Source of the DNA: Micavibrio sp.
Lineage (GTDB): Bacteria > Pseudomonadota > Alphaproteobacteria > Micavibrionales > Micavibrionaceae
Length of the DNA stretch: 64,000 bases
NCBI GenBank assembly: GCA_030824965.1
Contig: JAPJQV010000005.1
Coordinates: 1 to 64,000 of the forward strand
Direction of reading: 5' to 3'
The stretch's first letter is position 1, and the number at the start of each line of letters is the position of its first letter. The position numbers and the translations under genes are program-made. The notes beneath the pieces were generated by a model that saw only the letters and a program-made list of their open reading frames with translations, was not told where the DNA came from and did not search any database. Positions 27,089 to 35,419 of the stretch are shown here, one piece after another.

Positions 27089-27532
27089 ATGATAAAACTA
27101 TCTAAATTAAGCGATTATGCTGTCGTCGTATTAAGTCTCTTGGCCCGGGACAGGGCCAAGCTGATGACCGCGTCCGGCCTGTCACAAACAAGCGGCATAC
27201 CCGAACCGACCGTTGCTAAAGTACTAAAGCTTTTGTCAAAGGAAGGTGTGATCGCTTCTACGCGAGGCGTGAACGGTGGTTATATGTTAGAGCGCGATCC
27301 GGCAGAGATTTCCGTGACCGAGCTTATTACCGCGCTCGAAGGTCCGATTGCGCTCACTGCCTGCATTGAAGGCTCTGACGATGATTGTTCGATTCAGGAA
27401 ATTTGCCCGATGTCGGGCAAATGGGCGAAAGTCAATGCCACGATAAAAACCGCGCTCGATGGTTTGCCGCTAAGCGATTTGCTTATTCCTGTCCGCGCCG
27501 CGCAACATGCCGAGATTTTAAAAGATGCCTGA
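27089..27532 (+). CDS. Rrf2-family SUF operon regulator, IscR-like
   Basis: 147 residues. An Rrf2 winged helix (LSDYAVVVLSLLAR; PEPTVAKVLKLLSKEG; RGVNGGYMLERDP) is followed by three cysteines C92, C100 and C106, which could hold a [2Fe-2S] cluster as in IscR. It should sense cluster supply and control the operon it heads. sufB starts eight bases before its end, so the two are translationally linked. Upstream, TTGAAA and a weak -10 lie around 27030-27060, not a firm promoter. Confidence 0.9.
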   Translation: MIKLSKLSDYAVVVLSLLARDRAKLMTASGLSQTSGIPEPTVAKVLKLLSKEGVIASTRGVNGGYMLERDPAEISVTELITALEGPIALTACIEGSDDDCSIQEICPMSGKWAKVNATIKTALDGLPLSDLLIPVRAAQHAEILKDA

Positions 27533-28973
27533 TATAGAAACCATTGAAACCGTCCATAGCATAAAGAAATACGAAGCGGGCTTCGTTACCGATATTGAAA
27601 TGGATAAGGCTCCGAAAGGCCTGAACGAAGATATCGTCCGCCTGATCTCTGAAAAGAAAGGCGAGCCGGAATGGATGCTCGAATGGCGTTTGAAAGCTTA
27701 CCGCCATTGGCTCACCATGCCGGAACCGGATTGGGCGAAGCTGAACTATCCGGGTTTTGATTATCAGGAAGCGTATTACTATGCCGCGCCGAAATCGATG
27801 AAGGATAAGCCAAAGTCTTTGGATGAGGTCGATCCGAAACTTTTGGAGACGTATAAAAAGCTCGGCATCCCGTTAAAGGAACAGGCAATGCTGGCAGGTG
27901 TTGCGGTCGATGTTGTGTTTGACTCCGTATCTGTGGCAACGACCTTCAAAGGTAAGCTCAAAGAAGCGGGCGTTATTTTCTGTTCGATCTCCGAAGCGAT
28001 CAAGGATCATCCTGAACTGGTAAAGAAATATATCGGCTCGGTCGTTCCATACATGGATAACAAACATGCCTGTCTCAACTCTGCCGTATTTTCGGATGGA
28101 TCATTCGTCTATATCCCGCCGGGTGTGAAATGCCCGATGGAACTATCAACCTATTTCCGCATCAATGAAATGAACACGGGGCAATTCGAGCGTACGTTGA
28201 TTATCGCCGATAAGGGCGCGTATGTGTCTTATCTCGAAGGTTGCACCGCGCCGATGCGCAATGAAAACCAGATGCATGCCGCGGTGGTCGAACTTGTCGC
28301 GCATGAAGATGCCGAGATCAAATACTCGACGGTTCAGAACTGGTATCCGGGCGATGAAGAAGGCAAGGGCGGTATCTATAATTTCGTAACCAAGCGCGGA
28401 ATTTGCGAAGGCGCGAATTCCAAGATTTCATGGACACAAGTTGAAACAGGTTCCGCAATCACATGGAAATATCCGTCCTGCATCTTGAAAGGTGATAATA
28501 GCCAGGGCGAGTTTTACTCTGTCGCTATTACTAATGGGTTTCAGCAAGCCGATACCGGCACTAAGATGATCCACATGGGCAAGAACACCAAATCGCGCAT
28601 CGTCGCCAAAACCATCTCCGCCGGTAAGTCGGATTCGACTTATCGGGGTCTGGTCCGCGTTCTCGGCGGCGCCGAAGGCGCGCGTAACTTTACGCAATGT
28701 GATAGTTTGCTCATTGGTGATCAATGCGGTGCGCATACCGTGCCGTATATCGAAAGCAAGAATAAAACGGCTCGCCTCGAACATGAAGCGACGACATCGA
28801 AAATTTCCGAAGACCAGATGTTCTATTGCCAGCAGCGCGGCCTATCTGCCGAAGAAGCCACCGCCCTGATCGTCAACGGCTTCTGCCGTGAAGTCATGCA
28901 GAACCTGCCGATGGAATTTGCGGTTGAAGCGCAGAAGCTGGTCGCTATCTCACTCGAGGGAAGTGTAGGATGA
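27525..28973 (+). CDS. sufB: Fe-S cluster scaffold subunit SufB
   Basis: 482 residues. SufB carries the nascent cluster in the SufBCD scaffold. Family segments include SVVPYMDNKHACLNSAVFSDGSF, the stretch YLEGCTAPMRNENQ, VQNWYPGD and RNFTQCDSLLIG. It is full length. Its stop overlaps the next ATG by four bases, but the next genes are not suf genes: three membrane proteins intervene before sufC. Confidence 0.97.
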   Translation: MPDIETIETVHSIKKYEAGFVTDIEMDKAPKGLNEDIVRLISEKKGEPEWMLEWRLKAYRHWLTMPEPDWAKLNYPGFDYQEAYYYAAPKSMKDKPKSLDEVDPKLLETYKKLGIPLKEQAMLAGVAVDVVFDSVSVATTFKGKLKEAGVIFCSISEAIKDHPELVKKYIGSVVPYMDNKHACLNSAVFSDGSFVYIPPGVKCPMELSTYFRINEMNTGQFERTLIIADKGAYVSYLEGCTAPMRNENQMHAAVVELVAHEDAEIKYSTVQNWYPGDEEGKGGIYNFVTKRGICEGANSKISWTQVETGSAITWKYPSCILKGDNSQGEFYSVAITNGFQQADTGTKMIHMGKNTKSRIVAKTISAGKSDSTYRGLVRVLGGAEGARNFTQCDSLLIGDQCGAHTVPYIESKNKTARLEHEATTSKISEDQMFYCQQRGLSAEEATALIVNGFCREVMQNLPMEFAVEAQKLVAISLEGSVG

Positions 28974-29329
28974 AAAAGGTAAGAAAGATGTCGCCTTATT
29001 TATTCTATATATGCGCGATCTGGACCGTTCTGAGTTTAGCAACTGTAATCGTAGGCATTAGTGATTATTGCACTTGGGGTTTAAAGAGGGGCCCTGTCTG
29101 TGGAGATCCAATAACATCAATAATAGCTCAGATCTTATCTGTGCCTGGATTTGCTATTTATTTCGGGGTTTATGGGATTTTTAATGCCAGAAGTTTTGCG
29201 GAATTTGGTTTATCGGTTCTGTGTATCCTCGGTTTCTCTTTTTTCTGTTTTCCTTATATATGGGTAATTAGGAAAGGATTAGACAGATTAAGGCTTTTAG
29301 GCAAAAAAGAGACTATCTCTAATGAATAA
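28970..29329 (+). CDS. unknown small membrane protein inside the suf operon
   Basis: 119 residues with three likely membrane helices (about 10-30, 47-70, 75-100) and two cysteines in a short loop between the first two (DYCTWG and GPVCGD). Its ATG overlaps the sufB stop (ATGA) and its end overlaps the next gene by eight bases. The base composition is visibly AT-richer than sufB, which suggests later insertion. No family is recognised. Confidence 0.65.
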   Translation: MKKVRKMSPYLFYICAIWTVLSLATVIVGISDYCTWGLKRGPVCGDPITSIIAQILSVPGFAIYFGVYGIFNARSFAEFGLSVLCILGFSFFCFPYIWVIRKGLDRLRLLGKKETISNE

Positions 29330-29774
29330 CTGGTGGTTACTCGCTTTACTATCCGGTACGGGCCTTGCCAGTCGCAACGTCTTGCTGAAACTTGCCAATG
29401 TCAAAATCGATCCGGCAATGGCGGCGATGGTGTTGTCGGTTTCAATGGCGATTACCTCTATCGCTTTCATGCTGGCCAATCGTCTTTATGTTTCACGTCT
29501 TGAAGATGCTGCTCAAAATCCGGTGAACTGGAATATCGCAGGTATTCTTCCGGCTGTTTTTGCAGGCATCGGTCTGGCGGCGGCGAATATATTGCTCGTC
29601 TTTTCTTATAAGGCCGGCGGCACGGCTGCGCTTGTCGGCATCATGCAGAATATTGCCGCGGTCGGTGTGACCATGCTGGTCGGTTATTTGTTGCTTGGCG
29701 AAGTTATCCGTCCGATGCAGATGGCGGGCGTCGCCGTCGCTCTTGTCGGATTGTTTTTAATTATAAAGGGATAG
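29322..29774 (+). CDS. single-domain EamA/DMT-type transporter
   Basis: 150 residues with five likely helices, ending GVAVALVGLFLIIKG as in EamA half-domains. The segment YKAGGTAALVGIMQNIAAV is typical of drug/metabolite transporters, and proteins of this size work as dimers of single domains. Substrate unknown. It lies between sufB and sufC and overlaps its upstream neighbour, so it is cotranscribed with the suf genes. Confidence 0.75.
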   Translation: MNNWWLLALLSGTGLASRNVLLKLANVKIDPAMAAMVLSVSMAITSIAFMLANRLYVSRLEDAAQNPVNWNIAGILPAVFAGIGLAAANILLVFSYKAGGTAALVGIMQNIAAVGVTMLVGYLLLGEVIRPMQMAGVAVALVGLFLIIKG

Positions 29775-29777
29775 GTT

Positions 29778-30053
29778 ATGGACGCAGTGTTTACGATTAT
29801 CGGGGTTATCGGCTCCATCATGTGTATTCTGATGTATTTCATGCTGGAGCGCGGTATCGCGAAGGGCTCCGACATCTGGTATTACGCGATCAACGGTATC
29901 GGCGCGATTTTGATTTTAATCGGCTGCATGGGCGAATTCGATGGCGGCGATTTAGGCGCGATCACACAAGAGCTTTGCTGGGCGATGATCTCAGGTATGG
30001 GTATCTACCGCCTGATCAAGGCAAAACAAAAAGAGAGAAAAGAAGGATTCTAA
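29778..30053 (+). CDS. small membrane protein, CBU_0592-like
   Basis: 91 residues with three likely membrane helices. The pattern of a tyrosine- and leucine-rich first helix, a YYAINGIGAILILIG second helix and WAMISGMGIYR third helix resembles the small CBU_0592-like membrane family, whose function is unknown. It starts three bases after the transporter gene and ends three bases before sufC. Confidence 0.65.
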   Translation: MDAVFTIIGVIGSIMCILMYFMLERGIAKGSDIWYYAINGIGAILILIGCMGEFDGGDLGAITQELCWAMISGMGIYRLIKAKQKERKEGF

Positions 30054-30056
30054 TTA

Positions 30057-30806
30057 GTGCTACTTGAAATCAAAAATCTTCATGCCGAAATCGACGGCAA
30101 GCAAATCCTCAACGGTCTGGACCTGACAATTGAAGCCGGCAAAGTCCATGCGATCATGGGGCCAAACGGCGCGGGTAAATCCACGCTGTCTTATGTACTC
30201 TCGGGCCGCAGCGATTACGAGGTCACTGAAGGCGAAATATTGCTCAATGGCGAAAACATTCTCGACATGGCACCGGAAGAACGTGCCGCTGCCGGAATGT
30301 TTCTGGCCTTTCAGTATCCGGTCGAAATTCCCGGCGTGCAAACAACGACATTTTTGAAAACTGCACTCAATGCCATTCGCCGCCAGAAAGGTGAGGCGGA
30401 AATGGATGCACTCGATTTCCTTAAGCTCATGAAATCTAAAACCAAAGAACTGGGTATCGACAACGAGATGCTTAAACGCGCGGTCAATGTCGGTTTCTCC
30501 GGCGGCGAGAAGAAGCGTAACGAAGTTTTGCAAATGGCGTTGCTTGAGCCGAAAATGTGCATTCTTGATGAAACGGATTCAGGCCTAGATATCGATGCGC
30601 TGCGCATCGTGGCCGATGGCGTCAACAAGCTGCGTTCTCCTGACCGTTCTTTCCTTGTAATTACGCACTATCAGCGTCTGCTTGATTATATCGTGCCGGA
30701 TGTCGTTCATGTTCTGGCGAAAGGCCGCATCGTCAAAACCGGCGGCGCGGAGCTTGCAAAAGAACTGGAAGCCACTGGCTATGCAGGAATTGGCGAGGCT
30801 GCGTAA
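30057..30806 (+). CDS. sufC: SufC, Fe-S assembly ATPase
   Basis: 249 residues, starting with GTG. Walker A MGPNGAGKSTLSY, signature SGGEKKRNE (the SufC form) and Walker B MCILDETDSGLDID are all present. SufC drives cluster assembly on SufB/SufD by ATP-induced dimerisation. Its stop overlaps the sufD start by one base (TAATG). Confidence 0.97.
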   Translation: MLLEIKNLHAEIDGKQILNGLDLTIEAGKVHAIMGPNGAGKSTLSYVLSGRSDYEVTEGEILLNGENILDMAPEERAAAGMFLAFQYPVEIPGVQTTTFLKTALNAIRRQKGEAEMDALDFLKLMKSKTKELGIDNEMLKRAVNVGFSGGEKKRNEVLQMALLEPKMCILDETDSGLDIDALRIVADGVNKLRSPDRSFLVITHYQRLLDYIVPDVVHVLAKGRIVKTGGAELAKELEATGYAGIGEAA

Positions 30807-31981
30807 TGACCGCTATTCCTTTTAGCAAAACACGTTTCAAGGCCGATACGGCTGAACTGGCTTTACAGGGCTGGAGCGAGCAATCCGAAACAATTAATTG
30901 GGCGCAGGCTTTGCGTCTTCGTGCAAAAGCCAAAGTCGAAGAATTCGGCCTGCCGCAGCCTAAGCTGGAACGCTGGAAATTCACCAATCTTCCGGCGCGC
31001 CTGAAGAAGATGAATTTATCTTATGTGCCAAATGGAGGCACGCCGATGGCGGATGCGCCGGACTGGGCGCGTAATCGTACCGAAGCTCCAATCCCCGGTG
31101 AAACGCCGTATCACGATATGATGCTTTGGGATGTAAATAACTCATTTCTCAATAAAGCGACTTTCCTGGAATTTACCGATAGTCAGCACCATAATTTGAT
31201 CCATGAAGGAAAAGACGGCCAATTAACGCATCCGCGCCTTTATATCTGCGTTGCCGATAATGCCGATGGCGTTTTATTTGAATACTATAATGGCAAAGGG
31301 GCTTATTGGCGCAATGGCGTCACGCAAATTCGCGTCGGTAAGAATGCGCGTTTCCGCCATTACCGTATTGTCGAAGACAGCATGGCTTCAGTAACGACAC
31401 ATAACACACATGTCACGGTTGAACGTGATGGCAATTATGAAGCCTTCATCTTTACGACCGGTGCAGGGCTTAGCCGCAACCAGTTGCACGGCGAATTGCT
31501 GGCCGAAAACGGGCAATGCAGTTTTTCCGGTCTCAATATGATTTCCGGCAAACAACATGCTGACACCACTTTATTAATCGAGCATAAAGCGCCGCATTGT
31601 CAGTCGAACCAGCTCTACAAAAATATTCTCAAAGATGAAGCGCGTGGAGTGTTTCAGGGTAAGATTTTTGTCGATCAGATTGCCCAGAAAACCGATGGTT
31701 ATCAGCTTTCAAATAATTTGCTTCTCTCTCCATTGGCAGAAATGAATATCAAGCCGGAGCTTGAGATTTATGCCGACGATGTCAAATGTTCACACGGTTC
31801 GACAACGGGCGCACTTGACGAGACGCCTATGTTTTATCTCCGCAGCCGGGGTTTAAGTGAAACCGAAGCGCGTAAATTGTTGCTTGAAGCCTTCATCGGC
31901 CAGGCGCTCGAAAAGATTACCCATGAAGCGGCGCAAAAAGACATCACGGAAAGGGCAATAGCGTGGCTGAGCCAAAGCTAA
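30806..31981 (+). CDS. sufD: Fe-S cluster assembly protein SufD
   Basis: 391 residues, SufB-related partner in the SufBC2D scaffold. The C-terminal beta-helix region has DEARGVFQGKIFVDQIAQKT, the ADDVKCSHGSTTGALDE segment and FYLRSRGLSETEAR, all typical. N-terminal helices are less conserved. It overlaps sufS by 19 bases. Confidence 0.95.
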   Translation: MTAIPFSKTRFKADTAELALQGWSEQSETINWAQALRLRAKAKVEEFGLPQPKLERWKFTNLPARLKKMNLSYVPNGGTPMADAPDWARNRTEAPIPGETPYHDMMLWDVNNSFLNKATFLEFTDSQHHNLIHEGKDGQLTHPRLYICVADNADGVLFEYYNGKGAYWRNGVTQIRVGKNARFRHYRIVEDSMASVTTHNTHVTVERDGNYEAFIFTTGAGLSRNQLHGELLAENGQCSFSGLNMISGKQHADTTLLIEHKAPHCQSNQLYKNILKDEARGVFQGKIFVDQIAQKTDGYQLSNNLLLSPLAEMNIKPELEIYADDVKCSHGSTTGALDETPMFYLRSRGLSETEARKLLLEAFIGQALEKITHEAAQKDITERAIAWLSQS

Positions 31982-33207
31982 TATCCCTGCCGGCGAATAT
32001 GTGGCGTGATGATTTTCCGTCAATGTCGTCCATGATGAACGGCAAGCCGCTTGTTTATCTGGATACAGGCGCATCCGCGCAAAAGCCGCAAGTCGTCATC
32101 GATGCCTTGACCAAAGCTGTCAGCGATCAATATGCGAATATTCATCGCGGGTTGTATAAATTCAGCGCGCAAAAGACACAGGAATTTGAAGCGGTTCGTC
32201 ACAAGGTAGCGGATTTCCTTGGCGTCGAAAACGAGAATTGTATTGTTTTCACGCGCAATGCGACGGAAGGCGTCAATCTGGTGGCGCAAAGCTGGGGTCG
32301 CAAATTTCTCAAAGCAGGCGACGAGATTATCCTGTCAGAGATGGAGCATCATGCAAATATAGTGCCGTGGGCGATGCTGCGCGATCAGATCGGTGTAGTC
32401 GTTAAATATATTCCCGTGCTTGAAGATGGCACTCTCGATATGGATGGTTATCAATCACTGCTATCGGATAAAACAAAACTGGTGTCCGTTACGCATATTT
32501 CAAACTCACTGGGCACGATCAATGATGTGGCCGCGATTGCAAAAATCGCACGTGCCTATAATCCCGATATCAAAATTATGTTCGATGGCTCTCAAGCGGT
32601 TGTTCATTCCGGCGTAAATCTCTCATCATTCGATCCTGATTTTTATGTGTTCACAGGCCATAAACTTTACGGTCCAACCGGCGTCGGCGTTTTATATGGA
32701 CGTTATGATTTATTGGAGGCTATGGATCCATATCAGGGCGGTGGCGATATGATCGAAACCGTCGCGCTCGATGAAGTCACTTATAAATCTGCCCCTGCCA
32801 AATTCGAAGCCGGGACACCTGCTATTGCCGAAGTTATCGCGCTTGGCGCGGCAATTGATTACGTGTCATCCATCGGCATGAAGAATATCGCAGCGCATGA
32901 GCAGGAATTGCTGAAATATGCGACTGAAGAACTTCAAAAGTTCGAAGGATTGCATATTTTTGGCACCGCCGACTCAAAAGCTGGGATTATCAGCTTTACC
33001 ATGAATGAGGCGCATCCATCGGATATCGCCATGGTCTTGGACCAGATGAGCATCGCGGTACGAACTGGGCATTTTTGCTGTATGCCGCTTATGGCTAAAT
33101 TCAAGGTCGATGCCATGGTGCGTGTATCCTTTGGCCTGTATAATACGAAAGAAGATATAGAGCGGCTTGTCGAAGCCTTGCAGAAAGTTAAATCGTTATT
33201 CGCATGA
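31963..33207 (+). CDS. sufS: SufS cysteine desulfurase
   Basis: 414 residues. PLP lysine is in FTGHKLYGPTG, and the persulfide cysteine in the loop RTGHFCCMPLM, with a second cysteine beside it. It takes sulfur from cysteine for cluster assembly. No SufE or SufU gene is in the window, so the sulfur acceptor is not visible here. Its stop overlaps the DUF59 gene start (ATGA). Confidence 0.96.
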   Translation: MAEPKLISLPANMWRDDFPSMSSMMNGKPLVYLDTGASAQKPQVVIDALTKAVSDQYANIHRGLYKFSAQKTQEFEAVRHKVADFLGVENENCIVFTRNATEGVNLVAQSWGRKFLKAGDEIILSEMEHHANIVPWAMLRDQIGVVVKYIPVLEDGTLDMDGYQSLLSDKTKLVSVTHISNSLGTINDVAAIAKIARAYNPDIKIMFDGSQAVVHSGVNLSSFDPDFYVFTGHKLYGPTGVGVLYGRYDLLEAMDPYQGGGDMIETVALDEVTYKSAPAKFEAGTPAIAEVIALGAAIDYVSSIGMKNIAAHEQELLKYATEELQKFEGLHIFGTADSKAGIISFTMNEAHPSDIAMVLDQMSIAVRTGHFCCMPLMAKFKVDAMVRVSFGLYNTKEDIERLVEALQKVKSLFA

Positions 33208-33623
33208 AAATGGACCCAGTAGCCGATGAAGAAATGATCCGCAACGCCCTAGGAGATGATTTCGACGAGATGGCGGAGCCGCCGAATGTCACGGGATCAA
33301 AAGATCATCCTTTGTGGAAGCAGATTATCGCGGGCTTGCGCGAAGTATATGACCCGGAAATTCCGGTTAATATTTACGAGCTTGGCCTGATCTATAAAAT
33401 CGTCATTACAGACCAGCCGGACCAAACCTCTGATGTCGCAGTTGAAATGACTCTGACATCCCCGGCGTGCCCGGTTGCCCAGGAAATGCCTGGAATGGTG
33501 CAGGGGGCGATTTTCCCGCTTTCCGGCGTTGGGAATGTCGATGTCGAGATTGTCTGGGAACCGACATGGGACCCGTCCTGCATGGCGGAAACCGCCAAGC
33601 TTCAACTCAATATGTTTACTTAA
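33204..33623 (+). CDS. SufT-like DUF59/MIP18-family Fe-S assembly protein
   Basis: 139 residues. About 35 variable N-terminal residues lead into a DUF59 domain: LREVYDPEIPVNIYELGLIY, MTLTSPACPVAQEMP and a C-terminal VWEPTWDPSCMAE. This is the SUF-associated member often called SufT, involved in cluster maturation. The conserved cysteine (SPACPV) is present. It stands between sufS and the A-type carrier. Confidence 0.9.
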   Translation: MKMDPVADEEMIRNALGDDFDEMAEPPNVTGSKDHPLWKQIIAGLREVYDPEIPVNIYELGLIYKIVITDQPDQTSDVAVEMTLTSPACPVAQEMPGMVQGAIFPLSGVGNVDVEIVWEPTWDPSCMAETAKLQLNMFT

Positions 33624-33632
33624 GGCTTCAAC

Positions 33633-33980
33633 ATGTTCGGATTGACCACAGAGGAAGTAAAGGTAACGCAAGCCGCTCGCGAGCATTTAAAGCGCGTAAT
33701 TGGCGATAATGCCGGTTTGCGCCTGATGATTCTCAAAGGAAAAGGCTGCGGCGGCAATGAATACGACCTGCGCGGCGTAACTGAGGCTACGCTCGATCCA
33801 ACCGATGATCGACTGGAGGTTGAAGAAGGGCTTACGATCTTTATTCCCAAAACCGATGTCCTAATGCTTTTCGGTACGACCATCGATTATGTTGAAGATA
33901 GTGTCGGCAACCGCCGGATAGAGATCATCAATCCCAATGAAAAGGGCAAATGCGGCTGTGGCTTGTCTGTAAGTTTCTGA
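33633..33980 (+). CDS. A-type Fe-S carrier (SufA/IscA-like)
   Basis: 115 residues. The three family cysteines appear as KGCGGNEYDL and GKCGCGLSV near the end. An N-terminal extension of about ten residues precedes VKVTQAAREHLKR. It should transfer clusters from SufBCD to targets. It is the last gene of the suf run; no strong rightward terminator follows, though the leftward hairpin at 34063 may serve both directions. Confidence 0.92.
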   Translation: MFGLTTEEVKVTQAAREHLKRVIGDNAGLRLMILKGKGCGGNEYDLRGVTEATLDPTDDRLEVEEGLTIFIPKTDVLMLFGTTIDYVEDSVGNRRIEIINPNEKGKCGCGLSVSF

Positions 33981-34056
33981 TTTATTTCAATGGCTTAGTA
34001 TAGGCTACTAGTTCGTTCGTCATTTTTTTCAAAAAACTCAATAATTTAATCAGCCA

Positions 34057-34084
34057 TGAAAAAGGCCGCGTTCATGCGGCCTGA
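34057..34084 (-). terminator. intrinsic terminator of the 34110-35330 operon
   Basis: Stem AGGCCGC / GCGGCCT with a six-base loop (34063-34082). Read leftward it is followed by TTTTTC, so it ends the leftward operon 28 bases after the 30-residue peptide gene. Read rightward it lacks a T run. Confidence 0.85.
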
Positions 34085-34109
34085 TTAATCCATAATTTAA
34101 GAAAAAATA

Positions 34110-34202
34110 TTATTTAGAAGATCCCAGACCGTAATTCAAAGACATTGAATTTGCTGCTTCTCTTGATGCTGCTTTAACTGCTGCTGCTGTCATTTTTCTC
34201 AT
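34110..34202 (-). CDS. 30-residue peptide, last gene of a small operon
   Basis: A short gene with ATG at 34202 and TAA at 34110. A strong ribosome site GAGAGGG lies seven bases ahead, and a perfect intrinsic terminator follows its stop. The peptide starts MRKMTAAAVKAASREA, a basic alanine-rich stretch likely to be helical, and ends in a glycine/serine tail NYGLGSSK. It is 13 bases behind the 177-residue gene. It may be a peptide product, toxin-like peptide or regulator; nothing in the sequence names it. The RBS and terminator are the main support for it being real. Confidence 0.6.
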   Translation of the reverse strand: MRKMTAAAVKAASREAANSMSLNYGLGSSK

Positions 34203-34215
34203 TTTAAAACCCTCT

Positions 34216-34749
34216 CTAATTACTCTTTAATATAAGGTCTGCCATCTCTTGATAGGAGGCTTTAGCCTTATAAAGTTTATACACATCAGAATGACCTAAT
34301 TTTGTTAGAAGGTCAACGAGTTTAGTATGGTTATGCACATCCTCAAACTCACTAACAATTTTGCACATTTCCAAGACTATGTCAATTAATTTTTTGTTAA
34401 GGATTTGCGGGTCGGCGTTAAGTCTTTGTATATTAACCATGTTTATGTCGATTTCTTTTATGGCTAATCCAAGATTGCAGGCAGTTTCAAACGAATTTAC
34501 GCCTGTAATAAATTTAGGAAGTATGAGGGTAATTGTTTTTTCATCGGGAACAAAAAAACCGGGTTCTTTTCCAACGATAACGCGTATCGCAAGATTTAGA
34601 TCTTTGATCAAAGGCGTTAGCATTTTGCCTTCAGGAATTTCATTTAAAAGCGTTACAGCATCGCGAACGATTTTATCTGCTTCAGGATGGATATAATTAG
34701 GGCCTGTTTGACCTAAAGGGGCAAAGGCATCGTGTAAGGTGTCACTCAT
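34216..34749 (-). CDS. unknown 177-residue protein
   Basis: A soluble, helix-rich, acidic protein with no signal peptide or membrane segment and no motif I recognise. Its ATG overlaps the stop of the 193-residue gene (TAATG), so the two are translated together, and the 30-residue peptide gene follows. Codon use is similar to neighbours. Function cannot be assigned. Confidence 0.75.
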   Translation of the reverse strand: MSDTLHDAFAPLGQTGPNYIHPEADKIVRDAVTLLNEIPEGKMLTPLIKDLNLAIRVIVGKEPGFFVPDEKTITLILPKFITGVNSFETACNLGLAIKEIDINMVNIQRLNADPQILNKKLIDIVLEMCKIVSEFEDVHNHTKLVDLLTKLGHSDVYKLYKAKASYQEMADLILKSN

Positions 34750-35330
34750 TATTGCATTCCGCCTGTCAGCATTTTAATCGGCACAACGGTGACTTTGCCC
34801 TCTGCCGTTACAACTATTTTAGCATCAACCAAGCCCCCAAGATAGTAAAGCGGCGCATGAACAACAAAGGCACCTGACGTCGGATCTTGTTCGATTTTAA
34901 AATCATCAGGTTCGACATAAAGATTCTCGCGTCGTTCATCGTCGTATAGATCGATGGATTGACCTTCATCAGGATTGCGCAAAATTAGGATATCGCCGTC
35001 TTCCGTGCGCACGTTGAAGAAATAGAAATTTAGGTAAGCGATAACATTATCTTCATTGAGCAAAAGACCATTCGCGATATTGATTTCCTTTATCGGGAAA
35101 TCCGATCCGTCAAGATAGAGATATTTTTCTCCATCGCCGATGAAATCCATGGTGAACGTCGGCATTGAGGAAAAATTCGTCAAGCGGTAAAGAAGATGGT
35201 TTGTGTAAAATGGCAACCGGGCGCATTTCGCCTCTGACGTTATCGGCGAAAACAACGAAGACTCCGCAGCGGATTTTACGCTGTTGATCATATTTTCGGT
35301 TTTATCGCGGTCAAGGCGGTGCCAGTCCAT
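34749..35330 (-). CDS. unknown 193-residue protein
   Basis: A soluble protein rich in beta-strand-like segments (FTMDFIGDGEKYLYLDGS; VVHAPLYYLGGLVDAKIVVTAEGKVTVV), with many acidic residues in the middle. It has no signal peptide and no recognised motif. AAGGA precedes the ATG by five bases. It heads the three-gene leftward operon; the 89-base gap upstream, before dusA, should hold the promoter, but I see no convincing hexamer pair. Confidence 0.75.
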   Translation of the reverse strand: MDWHRLDRDKTENMINSVKSAAESSLFSPITSEAKCARLPFYTNHLLYRLTNFSSMPTFTMDFIGDGEKYLYLDGSDFPIKEINIANGLLLNEDNVIAYLNFYFFNVRTEDGDILILRNPDEGQSIDLYDDERRENLYVEPDDFKIEQDPTSGAFVVHAPLYYLGGLVDAKIVVTAEGKVTVVPIKMLTGGMQ

Positions 35331-35419
35331 AAGGTCCTTAGAAAATCTCGAGTCAGCCTGTAATTGTAGTGACTTAGACTATATCATCAAGGGGGCAAGA
35401 AAAGAAAATTTCAATAAAT

